A DNA stretch of 64,000 bases from Achromobacter spanius (GTDB taxonomy: Bacteria; Pseudomonadota; Gammaproteobacteria; Burkholderiales; Burkholderiaceae_B): the NCBI RefSeq assembly GCF_002812705.1, contig NZ_CP025030.1, positions 992,001 to 1,056,000 on the forward strand, given 5' to 3'. The position numbers and the translations under genes were made by a program. A model generated the notes under the pieces. The model worked only from the letters and a program-made list of their open reading frames with translations. It did no database searches and was not told the origin of the DNA. Below, piece after piece: positions 24,538 through 32,313 of this stretch. Position 1 is the stretch's first letter, and the number at the start of each line of letters is the position of its first letter.

Positions 24538-26019
24538 TCAAACTCCGGTCCATTGGCGCAACGCCGTGATGGGCCGCCGCATCAAGTAGTAGAACAAAGA
24601 CACCGGCTCGCCATAGACGCGCGCCGTGCCGCGCAGGCCCAGGCGTTCGGGCGCGGCGGCGGGGTCGTTAAGCCGTGCCAGCACGGTGTAGCTGGCCACG
24701 CCGGCGGCGTCGGATTCCGCGCGATACGCCACCCGCACGATCTTCGCGTCCAGCGGGTCCAGCGGGGCGGCGTCCAGGAACACACGCACGGAGGCGCCCT
24801 CCTGCAAATTGACCGAGTCCGCCACCGGCACCTTCAATTGATATTGCACCCGGTTAGGGTCGGCCACGCGCATGATGGCTTCGCCCACCGCCACCGGGCG
24901 GCCCAGCCAATCGCGCGGGTCGCCATACAGGGCAACGCCGTCCTGCGGTGCGCGCAGCAAGGCCTTGGCCAGCATGGCGCGTGCGTAGTCACGTTCCGCC
25001 GTGGCGACGGATTCTTCGCTCATGGCCACGGCCAGTTCACGCTTGGCGGTAGAGTCGGACACGGCCGCCTGTTGCAGCCGCAGCACCTTGGCGCGGGCCA
25101 CTTCCACCTTCTGAATAGCCACTTCGTAATCGCTGCGCAGTTGGGTATCCACCAATTGCACCAGCGGCGTGCCGGCGGCGACGGTTGCGCCCGGGGCCAC
25201 CAGAATGCGCTCCACCACGGCGGGCAGCGCCGCCGTCACCACGAAGGGGTCTTGCGGCGTGACTTCCACCGGCGCCAATGTCGTCAGCGGCACGTGGACA
25301 AACGCCAGCGCCGCCGCCAACGCTGCCAGCAATACATAGAGCTTGGGGCGATGACGGCGCAAACCGGCGGGCGGCCGGGCGCGGCCGGCGATGGCGGACA
25401 GGCCATGGGCATAGGCCCCGCCCAGGCGCGTAGCCAGGCGCTGGTGCGCATCTTCCCAGGGTTGATCACGCGCCAGCAGCCAGCCTGCGCGCGGCGCCTG
25501 CCCCACATCGGCCAGCGGTACCCACAAGAGCGAAGTCAGCACTGCGTCGGCCGAGCAGGGGTCGTCCGGATCGGCGTAGGCGTGTACATCGAAAGCGCGG
25601 ACGGCCCTTGGGTCTGGCGTATCGGAAGCAACGGGCGCGCCGGCCGCATTCCCCTTCTGACGACACAGCGACGACACCATGTTCTCGTACCAGCGCACCA
25701 GCGGCGCATCGCGGTTCACGCTTGCCAGGCCCGATATGGCCGCCACGCGCCAGCGGCCACCTGGCGCGCCTTCGAACACCAGCGCCTGGCCAAAGGGCAA
25801 CAGCGCGATGGGCTCGTTGGCCAGGTGCTGCCACAAGGCATCGGGCGAGTCGCAACGGCGCAGCTCGCCTTCCAGCCGGATCAGTTGCGCGCCCGTGCTG
25901 TTCTGCGGATCGGCCTGCGATACCGACGGCGCATTCGCGGCGGGTCGAGGCCGCGCGGCTTCGCCGCCAGCCACGGATTCAGCCGGCCCACTCCGGGAGC
26001 TTGCAACATGAAGGGCCAT
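24538..26019 (-). CDS. HlyD-family adaptor with GAF-like N-terminal domain
   Basis: 493 aa from the ATG at 26019, chosen over an in-frame GTG at 26028 because GGAG lies 8 nt upstream. Residues 45-200 form a soluble GAF-like region (motifs IALLPFGQALVFE, RWRVAAISG and SLLWVPLAD). There is one membrane helix at about 227-244, then a periplasmic HlyD-type adaptor with a biotinyl/lipoyl half (VERILVAPGATVAAGTPLVQL), a helical hairpin and a beta-barrel. The cytoplasmic GAF-like sensor on a membrane-fusion protein is unusual. It sits 12 nt from the upstream adaptor and 4 nt from the M50 gene, so translation is probably coupled. Confidence 0.85.
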   Translation of the reverse strand: MALHVASSRSGPAESVAGGEAARPRPAANAPSVSQADPQNSTGAQLIRLEGELRRCDSPDALWQHLANEPIALLPFGQALVFEGAPGGRWRVAAISGLASVNRDAPLVRWYENMVSSLCRQKGNAAGAPVASDTPDPRAVRAFDVHAYADPDDPCSADAVLTSLLWVPLADVGQAPRAGWLLARDQPWEDAHQRLATRLGGAYAHGLSAIAGRARPPAGLRRHRPKLYVLLAALAAALAFVHVPLTTLAPVEVTPQDPFVVTAALPAVVERILVAPGATVAAGTPLVQLVDTQLRSDYEVAIQKVEVARAKVLRLQQAAVSDSTAKRELAVAMSEESVATAERDYARAMLAKALLRAPQDGVALYGDPRDWLGRPVAVGEAIMRVADPNRVQYQLKVPVADSVNLQEGASVRVFLDAAPLDPLDAKIVRVAYRAESDAAGVASYTVLARLNDPAAAPERLGLRGTARVYGEPVSLFYYLMRRPITALRQWTGV

Positions 26020-26031
26020 GACAAGCACTCC

Positions 26032-27012
26032 TTACCGCACACCGCTATTGCTGGAACCCGGCGCGCCAACACGCACCGACCCCGAGGGCGTGGCATGGGC
26101 TGGCGTCGACGGTATCGGCATGACCGCGGGCGGTTGGCCTTCGCTACCGGGCGGCACGTGATAGACCGCCTGAACGGGCAGCTTGCCGGCTGGCGCTTGC
26201 ACCGGCTCCGGCGTCGACGCCATCGGGGTGGCGGACGTGGCGGCGGCGCCTTCCAGGGTTGCGCGTCCGCTCATGCCCGGCAGCACGCCCACGGGAGCCT
26301 GTTCCACGCGCGCCACCACCTTGATCGTCTGGCTGACCGCATCCACCGCCGCCGAGACCCGCGTCACCTTGGCCGGCAGCACATCACCGGTTTCATCGAC
26401 GATGAAGTCCAGGTCGGACCCTTCCTTCAGCCACGCCAGCCATTTGGACGGCACGACCATGTGCAATTCCATCGGGCCATCGCTCACGATAGAGATCAGC
26501 TTTTCGTTGGCGGGCGGCGTTTCGTCCAGGCGCGCCAGCGTTTCCACCACGCTGCCGGCATACGGCGCCACCACCTTGCAGTCCACCATGCGCTGCTGGA
26601 TGACGTCGGCCTGCGCCTGGCGCTCTTGATGCTTGAAGCGTGCGATGTCGGCATCGGCGCGGCCGGTGGCCGCCATGCGCAACAGTTCCGACTGCACCTT
26701 TGCATTGCGCGCTTCGACGGCGGCACCGGCGCGCGCGGCGCGCAGTTCCGCTTCCAGCCGACGGCAATCGAAGCTGACCAGCACGTCGCCCTGCTTGAAC
26801 CGTTCGCCTTCGCGCAGCGGCATGCTAAGGATCTTTTCAGAGACCGATGACGACAGCGTGGCCTCGGCCGTGGCGCGCAATACCCCGCGCGCGGAACCTC
26901 CGTCAGCCGGCGGTTGCGAGCCCCAGGCCGTGGCGCAGGCCAGCAGTAACGGCGTCAACCAGACGCGACGAGGCCAACCCGCCTTGGGCGCGATGCTTCT
27001 TTGCTTGTTCAT
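26032..27012 (-). CDS. Short HlyD/RND-type periplasmic adaptor
   Basis: 326 aa. A probable signal peptide (positively charged start, then VWLTPLLLACATAWG) precedes the adaptor core: lipoyl-like motif LREGERFKQGDVLVSFDCR at about 67-85, a short coiled coil, and CKVVAPYAGSVVETLA. The C-terminal 70 residues are proline/serine rich and of low complexity. It is followed within 12 nt by the GAF-HlyD gene and preceded by the TolC-like gene (21 nt gap). A secretion conduit with two adaptors is implied. Confidence 0.85.
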   Translation of the reverse strand: MNKQRSIAPKAGWPRRVWLTPLLLACATAWGSQPPADGGSARGVLRATAEATLSSSVSEKILSMPLREGERFKQGDVLVSFDCRRLEAELRAARAGAAVEARNAKVQSELLRMAATGRADADIARFKHQERQAQADVIQQRMVDCKVVAPYAGSVVETLARLDETPPANEKLISIVSDGPMELHMVVPSKWLAWLKEGSDLDFIVDETGDVLPAKVTRVSAAVDAVSQTIKVVARVEQAPVGVLPGMSGRATLEGAAATSATPMASTPEPVQAPAGKLPVQAVYHVPPGSEGQPPAVMPIPSTPAHATPSGSVRVGAPGSSNSGVR

Positions 27013-27033
27013 GATGGTTCCCGCGAAAGAGGG

Positions 27034-28635
27034 TTAGCGTGTCGGCGCGACCACGGCCACGCGAGCGTCCTGCTCGTTGTTGGCGAAGGCGTCGCGCGCC
27101 GTCCACATGCCGCGCAGCTTGCCCGCCAGCGTCGGCACGGCGTCAGAGGTGCTCATGGTGGTGTCCACGGGGTCGATGCCGAGCGACGCGAAGACGTTGG
27201 CATAGGCGTTTTGCAGGTCCGCCAGCGCCAGGTCATAACGCACCCGCGCCACCAAGGTGTTCATCTGTTCCCGGATCAAGGTCTGGCGGCTGAGCTTTTC
27301 CGCCTTGAAGCCCGAATCGATCTGCCCTTCAATACGCGACTGCACGTCGTAGAAGCGTCGCGCCGTGTCCAGCTCATCCTGGCGCAGGGCGTAGCGCGCG
27401 CGGCTGACTTCCACTTGCGTGGCCACTGCCGTGGTCAACGCCAACTGCCGCTGGTCCAGCAGGTCTCCTTCCGCCTTGATCTGCGCCTTCTCGGCGGGCA
27501 GGCGGAAGATGTTCAGCAGATTCCAACTGGCCACCGCACCCCAACCGATCCAGTTGCTGTTGTAGAGGAGGTCGTTGGTGCTGGCGTTCAAACCGCCAAA
27601 GAGCTTCAGGCTGGGCAAGGAGCGCAACAAGGCGGCGGTGTTTTCCTGATCGTTCGCACGCAGCTGATACGCCACTTCGCGCAGCTCGGGCCGGTTCTCG
27701 ATCGCCACTTGCAACCATGCCGCCGAGTCATCGGCGATGCCGGGCAGTACCAACGGCTTGTTGCTTTCCATCGGCGGCGGCATCGCGATCGTGTATTGGG
27801 TGTTGGGCGGAAGGTTCATCAAGGCGGCCAACTGCTGCTTGGCCACGCCCAGCTCGCGCCCCAGCGCCTGCACGTCGCGCCGGATGCCCAGCATTTCGCG
27901 CTGGTAGCTCAAGGGCGCAAGCGGCGCGGTCAGGCCAAGACGGTCTTGCTCGGCGGCCAGGTCCAGCGCCGTCTGCGTAGCCGTTTCCAGTTCACGGATC
28001 TTGCCCAGCAAACGCTCCGCGCTGACGGCGCGCCAGTAGGCGGTGCGCACGTCTTCGATCAAACGGTTCATGACCTTGCGCTTGCGCTCGTCGGCCATGT
28101 TGACCCGATCGGCCGCTTGTTTGGCGCGCACATACGACAGGCCAAAATCCAGCACGTCCCAGCTCAGTTGCAGATTGCTTTGCAGCACATTCTTTTCAGA
28201 CGACGTGGAAGGTTCCAGCGAGGTCTGGCCCGTCAGCAATGACTGGCTGGCGCCGCCCGAATAGTTATCGCGGCCGGAGTAATCCAGTGACGCGACAAAC
28301 TTCGGCAGCATGTCGTAGTGCTTCAAGTCCAGCTCGCGCTGCGCCAAGGCGACGCCCATCATTTCAACGCGCACATCAAGGTTGTATTTGATGGCGCGTG
28401 CCATGGCTTCGTACAGATCCACCGGGCCCAGGATGGGCTCCTGGTTGGCGGTGGATCGCGCAATCAAATCCATGGCTCGATCGCGATTTTCGGCCGCTTC
28501 GAATTGCTTGGGTTGCACCGAGCAACCGGCAAGCAATACCGCCGCCAAGGAAGCCGTTACGGCGCATATCCGGGCTTTACTTTCTAATCTGGGCCGGCGT
28601 GTGCCGCCGATGCCGAGGCTTACGATGGAGCTCAT
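27034..28635 (-). CDS. TolC-family outer-membrane factor, lipoprotein
   Basis: 533 aa from the ATG at 28635 (AGGG 8 nt upstream). The frame is open further upstream, but that stretch contains no secretion signal. The chosen start gives a lipoprotein signal ending LLAGC with the cysteine at 38. The body carries the two related alpha-helical/beta segments of outer-membrane efflux proteins (about 70-280 and 310-510), with LSWDVLDFGLSYVRA and ASWNLLNIFRLP as the paired strand motifs. It is the first gene of the adhesin operon and supplies the outer-membrane channel. Confidence 0.9.
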   Translation of the reverse strand: MSSIVSLGIGGTRRPRLESKARICAVTASLAAVLLAGCSVQPKQFEAAENRDRAMDLIARSTANQEPILGPVDLYEAMARAIKYNLDVRVEMMGVALAQRELDLKHYDMLPKFVASLDYSGRDNYSGGASQSLLTGQTSLEPSTSSEKNVLQSNLQLSWDVLDFGLSYVRAKQAADRVNMADERKRKVMNRLIEDVRTAYWRAVSAERLLGKIRELETATQTALDLAAEQDRLGLTAPLAPLSYQREMLGIRRDVQALGRELGVAKQQLAALMNLPPNTQYTIAMPPPMESNKPLVLPGIADDSAAWLQVAIENRPELREVAYQLRANDQENTAALLRSLPSLKLFGGLNASTNDLLYNSNWIGWGAVASWNLLNIFRLPAEKAQIKAEGDLLDQRQLALTTAVATQVEVSRARYALRQDELDTARRFYDVQSRIEGQIDSGFKAEKLSRQTLIREQMNTLVARVRYDLALADLQNAYANVFASLGIDPVDTTMSTSDAVPTLAGKLRGMWTARDAFANNEQDARVAVVAPTR

Positions 28636-28947
28636 GTTCTTTACCCTTGTCGCGCACGACTGCGTGCGTCCCTGACAGAATCCGCCTAAGAAAAACTCGT
28701 ATGGAATCGACCCGGAGAATGCAGACGAGCGGCCCATAGCTGTAAATACGAGCGCGCGCTGCATCCGGTTACGGGGGCAATAGTTAAGAACGGTAAATAA
28801 TGGACATAGCTTTGCGGGAGTTCGGCATATTTGTCTCTCGCTCAATATGGTCTGAAGTTTGCGAGTATTTTTCTTGTCATATAAATGCGGACATGCCGGG
28901 TCCGCCAACGCAACAGTCTTGCGATGATTCGGCAATTACGTCGGGGA
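28636..28947. other. Leader/promoter region of the adhesin operon
   Basis: No gene seen. The stretch is AT-richer than its surroundings, especially 28780-28900, as expected for a promoter of the TolC-first operon read to the left. I could not pick a convincing -35/-10 pair. A small hairpin (CGCACG at 28653-28658, CGTGCG at 28663-28668) sits about 20 nt upstream of the TolC start codon, in the presumed mRNA leader. Confidence 0.4.
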
Positions 28948-28978
28948 TAAAACAAGGGCGCGCAGTGATGCGCGCCCT
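28948..28978 (-). terminator. Intrinsic terminator after the ANL-like gene
   Basis: Perfect 9-bp stem AGGGCGCGC (28955-28963) / GCGCGCCCT (28970-28978) with a 6-nt loop. On the minus strand it is followed by TTGTTTT. It lies about 20 bp past the stop of the ANL-like gene, separating it from the TolC operon. Confidence 0.9.
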
Positions 28979-28997
28979 TTATCGCGCCGCCATCCCA

Positions 28998-30512
28998 TCA
29001 CACGTCGGCGATCAGCGCATCGTGGCGGGCGTCTTCGGCGATCGCCTCATTGAACTCATGATCATGCAGGCGCAAGATCATCGAACGGCGTGGCCGGCCT
29101 CGCGATGTGGCAAGCCCCGCCACGAATGAAAACGGCGCTTTGGCGCGCGTCCATCTCACCAACTTCGACCGCGCGTCCAGACGGGCGTTGCATCGGTCGA
29201 TGGCAGCCTGTATTTCGCCGTCGGACAGGCTCTGGCCGATCGGCCATAACACCGCGCAGCATCCCACGCGCGGCTTGAGATACACGACGGCCTGCATGAA
29301 CAGCAACGTATCCATCAAGGCGCGCTCGGCGCTTGCCTGCGTGGGCCCCGCGCGCGAGGTCGCAACGAGAGCCGAGCCCGCGCGATCCAACAGATACACG
29401 AACCCTTCGGCGTCGATCTCTCCATACCGGCCCGTGCCCAGCCATTCCCCCGTATAGGGCGCGTCGCCAACGTAGCCCAGGAACAGCGTTCCCTTGACCT
29501 CGAGTTCACCTCTGGCGGACACGCGCATCCACATGTGCGGCAGCACCTTTCCCGCCGAGCCGGCGTGGCGGATGCCGTCGGTTCTCATCGTGATGACGGA
29601 AGCGGCCTCGGGCAAAGAGAAGGTCGGCACGACAGGCAGTCCGGTCGCTTCGAACAGTCGGCGCACACCCAGCTCGTCCGCCGGGCCGTCGATCAGCGCA
29701 CAGCGCAATGTGACGGGCGCGCGGGCGCGACGGTCCTGCAAGAACGTGGCGTAATCGACCAGCGTTTGCAGCGTCGCCAAAAAGCTCTGCGCGCCGTGGT
29801 GCTCAAGCTCTTCGTGCAAGGCCAGCGGGTCCACGCCCATCGCGTCCAGCGCGAAATGGCTGCCCGGCATGGCCACACACGTTGCGCCTGATATCAAGCT
29901 GGCATAGGCCCCCATCACGCACTCTTGCAGCGTGGCCAAGGGGCGGGTCATCAAATGCCGTTTGATTCCCCGCTCCGCCAAGGCTTGCGCCGTCGACGAC
30001 GCGGCCGACAGCAACGCTTGCTCGCTCAGGCATATGCCCCGGCCCATGCCTTCGCCGTCGATGTCGAACACAATCTTCGCGGTGCCTGGCGGCAGCGCGC
30101 GCGCGGGCGATGCAACGTCCCGGACAAACACGCCATCGCCGCCGGACAGCGTGACCGACGGCCGCAGCCCCAACCTGACAAGCCTGGCCGCCATGGCGCC
30201 GGGCGCGATCACCGTATCCGCGCCGCAGCGTTCCAGCGCGCTAGTCACCATGCGGTCCGTCGCGAGCGGCGGCAACGGGACATGGACGACATCGGTCATC
30301 AATGCCGCGACATCATCGACGATGGTCCAGGGCGAGTTGTCTTGAAGCGTCAGCAACACGCCCACCGACAACTGCTTGTATAGCGCCGCGCGTTCTTTCA
30401 CATGCGCGCACAGCGCGCTATAGGACAGCGACGCGCGCGGCCCGATCACCGCGGGCCGGTAGGTGCTTGCCGCATGCTGAGTCAACACATCGAAGAATTC
30501 TTGGGCGTTCAT
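28998..30512 (-). CDS. Degenerate ANL-superfamily (acyl-adenylate-forming-like) protein
   Basis: 504 aa from the ATG at 30512. An in-frame ATG at 30608 would add an Arg-rich stretch that looks untranslated. The layout follows AMP-dependent synthetases, but key motifs are altered. The phosphate-binding loop (normally TSGTTGxPK) reads FDIDGEGMGRG, the aromatic-Gly-x-Thr-Glu motif reads FSLPEA, the ribose-binding TGD reads TGR within TGRYGEIDAEGF, and the catalytic C-terminal lysine is replaced in a GRPRRS stretch. The fold is probably retained while adenylation is lost or changed. It is bounded by terminators on both sides, so it is a single-gene unit between the sigma/anti-sigma pair and the adhesin operon. 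Function unknown. Confidence 0.75.
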   Translation of the reverse strand: MNAQEFFDVLTQHAASTYRPAVIGPRASLSYSALCAHVKERAALYKQLSVGVLLTLQDNSPWTIVDDVAALMTDVVHVPLPPLATDRMVTSALERCGADTVIAPGAMAARLVRLGLRPSVTLSGGDGVFVRDVASPARALPPGTAKIVFDIDGEGMGRGICLSEQALLSAASSTAQALAERGIKRHLMTRPLATLQECVMGAYASLISGATCVAMPGSHFALDAMGVDPLALHEELEHHGAQSFLATLQTLVDYATFLQDRRARAPVTLRCALIDGPADELGVRRLFEATGLPVVPTFSLPEAASVITMRTDGIRHAGSAGKVLPHMWMRVSARGELEVKGTLFLGYVGDAPYTGEWLGTGRYGEIDAEGFVYLLDRAGSALVATSRAGPTQASAERALMDTLLFMQAVVYLKPRVGCCAVLWPIGQSLSDGEIQAAIDRCNARLDARSKLVRWTRAKAPFSFVAGLATSRGRPRRSMILRLHDHEFNEAIAEDARHDALIADV

Positions 30513-30689
30513 GGCGTACTCGTTGGCGCCGACGCGGCGCGACGGCTGGGCGCCCGCGCGTCTCGCCCCATTCACACGACTGAAGAGCGGGGCGGCCAGC
30601 GCCGGCATGTCTTCTTATTCGCCGTCGTGCGCCGTTTCGTTACAACGCTTGCACCATGCAGTCACACCACGAATCAACGCCGCAAACAT

Positions 30690-30726
30690 CAACGCCAAAA
30701 ACAACAACGGACCCCAATGGGTCCGT
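30690..30726 (-). terminator. Intrinsic terminator of the sigma/anti-sigma operon
   Basis: Perfect 8-bp stem ACGGACCC (30707-30714) / GGGTCCGT (30719-30726) around a CAAT loop. On the minus strand it is followed by TGTTGTTTTT. It is 34 bp downstream of the nrsF stop codon. Confidence 0.9.
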
Positions 30727-30759
30727 GACGACATCCGCTATCAATACGTACCAATACGC

Positions 30760-31392
30760 CTACCAGTTCAGCACCTTGGGCCCAAGCAACATGCCAAGCA
30801 AGCCACTCAAGCCAATTCCCAACGTGTACCAGACCGCCACGAACAAGAACGAATCTTCAAGGCAAATCACGCTGTAACCCAAGGCCCCCAACGACCCCGC
30901 AAAAACGCCAGCGGCAAAGCCGGCAAGACGTAATCGTGTGGGCGCCAACGAGCGCAAGACCCATAGCAACGCCGCCAAACCAGGTAGGGAAAACAGCAGT
31001 ATCAGCAATGAGCAAACCTGCCAGCTCTGGCCTAATAACAACGCGGCGTATTGATCGGGCGGTGCGTTCATCAAGGCCCCGGCACCGAATCCGGCCATGA
31101 TCAGCACCACCGCCATCAAGCACCACATGGACCGATGCACGCGCGATATCGGACGGGCCAACTGCGTGACCATGAACCATCCGCACGCAAGGATCGACAA
31201 GGCATAAAGCAGCTTGTACCAGCGGCTGGCCAACAAAATAGCGGGAGTTGCGGTGCCGTTCGCCACCAGGCCTATTCCCAGGCTGGTGGCCAATCCGGCC
31301 AGCAAGGCGGCGCGGAGTTTTAAAGACGTATTTGATGTCGGCGCAGGCCCCGCGCCGGTGGCTAGAAAATCGATGTAGTCCTTGGTTTTCAC
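30760..31392 (-). CDS. nrsF: NrsF-type (DUF1109) anti-sigma membrane protein
   Basis: 210 aa with about six membrane helices and the DUF1109/NrsF pattern. It starts at a GTG that shares one base with the sigma factor's TAG (TAGTG), giving tight coupling. NrsF proteins hold a SigF-type ECF sigma factor inactive at the inner membrane. Cysteines at 127 (WQVC) and 177 (SVIC) are in positions comparable to the two conserved cysteines reported as needed for metal/oxidant sensing in Caulobacter NrsF; that correspondence is my recollection of the family, not an alignment. Confidence 0.88.
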   Translation of the reverse strand: MKTKDYIDFLATGAGPAPTSNTSLKLRAALLAGLATSLGIGLVANGTATPAILLASRWYKLLYALSILACGWFMVTQLARPISRVHRSMWCLMAVVLIMAGFGAGALMNAPPDQYAALLLGQSWQVCSLLILLFSLPGLAALLWVLRSLAPTRLRLAGFAAGVFAGSLGALGYSVICLEDSFLFVAVWYTLGIGLSGLLGMLLGPKVLNW

Positions 31393-31973
31393 TATATGAC
31401 CACCTTGACGAGTAGGCTCAGCCGTTTTAACCCACGGTGGACTTGAACCCGGATGGCGCCTTCTGACATGCCAATCCGCGCCGCGGCCTCCGCCACACTC
31501 AATCCTTCCAGTTTAGTCAGTTCGATGGCTCGACGTTGCGCATCCGGCAACTCGCCCAACAAACGAGCCAGATCCATATGGGAGGTCGCTTCATTGGCTT
31601 CCCCGGCAAGAAGCAGTTCGTCCACGTCGTCGATAGGATCGTTCAGCGCACCATAGCGCCGATTGCGGCGCCAGAAGTCGACCAGCTTGTGACGAGAGAT
31701 TGCATATACCCAGGCGGAAAGCGGCTGGTTGGAGTCATAGCTTGCACGCTGCAGATGCAGGGCCAACAGGCATTCTTGAACCAGGTCTTCGACATCGTCC
31801 AGGCAACCGGCCATGCGCCGGCGCAGATAGGCGCGCAGCAAGCGGGCAATGCGGCCCAACACATCTCGATAGGCGACTTCGTCTCCGGCCTGGGCTTGTA
31901 GCCACAGTGCCTTGAGCTCGGATTCCACAGTCCCTAACTGGGAGGAGAATTCTCTGGGCATTTCTACCGCCAT
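31392..31973 (-). CDS. ECF RNA polymerase sigma factor (SigF-like)
   Basis: 193 aa. Region 2 contains DVEDLVQECLLALH and the -10-recognition stretch PLSAWVYAISRHKLVDFWRR. Region 4 contains LPDAQRRAIELTKLEGLSVAEAAARIGMSEGAIRVQVHRGLKRL, the helix-turn-helix that reads -35. Paired with the overlapping nrsF gene, it is expected to respond to envelope or metal stress. The exact start (31973 or an ATG four codons later) is not decided by a clear ribosome-binding site. The region upstream is shared with the divergent EAL gene. Confidence 0.92.
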   Translation of the reverse strand: MAVEMPREFSSQLGTVESELKALWLQAQAGDEVAYRDVLGRIARLLRAYLRRRMAGCLDDVEDLVQECLLALHLQRASYDSNQPLSAWVYAISRHKLVDFWRRNRRYGALNDPIDDVDELLLAGEANEATSHMDLARLLGELPDAQRRAIELTKLEGLSVAEAAARIGMSEGAIRVQVHRGLKRLSLLVKVVI

Positions 31974-32024
31974 TCAGAACAGCGGCTTGGCCGCAACGAT
32001 GGCGCATGGGCGTGAACCATGCAG

Positions 32025-32040
32025 CGGAGTATACGCTCCG
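32025..32040. promoter_or_regulatory. Inverted repeat CGGAG-N6-CTCCG upstream of the sigma gene
   Basis: A perfect 5-bp inverted repeat surrounds TATACG and lies about 50 bp before the sigma-factor start. The centre TATAC resembles a -10 element on either strand. It may be an operator or part of a promoter. Seen in sequence only. Confidence 0.4.
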
Positions 32041-32313
32041 ATAAACAGACAGATACACAATTTCATGCGCTGTCTATAACTGAACATTGCGTTTGCGATG
32101 AGCTTAGCAACAAGGCATCGAGCCAAATGAAAATTAACGTCAAGACTGCAACAAGCCCGCGTTATCGCGCGAACTAGTGAGTGCGTGCTGAGTAATCGGC
32201 ACGGTCTTGCAAGGTGTCCACATGGTCACTGCGCAAGCCCTTTATTAGTGCTCGGTTTCTTGGCTTTTATTTTGCCGCGGCAACCAAGACATATTGCGGA
32301 TCTGCTCGCATCC
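32041..32313. other. Divergent intergenic region, sigma factor / EAL gene
   Basis: No separate gene is convincing here. The stretch is AT-rich around 32050-32150. It would hold the promoters of both divergent units. An in-frame GTG at 32185 could extend the EAL protein by 43 residues, but neither start has a good ribosome-binding site. Confidence 0.35.

Noticed and set aside
24340..26850. 836-codon plus-strand open frame over the adaptor genes
   Set aside because: Antisense to two clear HlyD-family genes; composition is His/Arg rich and domainless.
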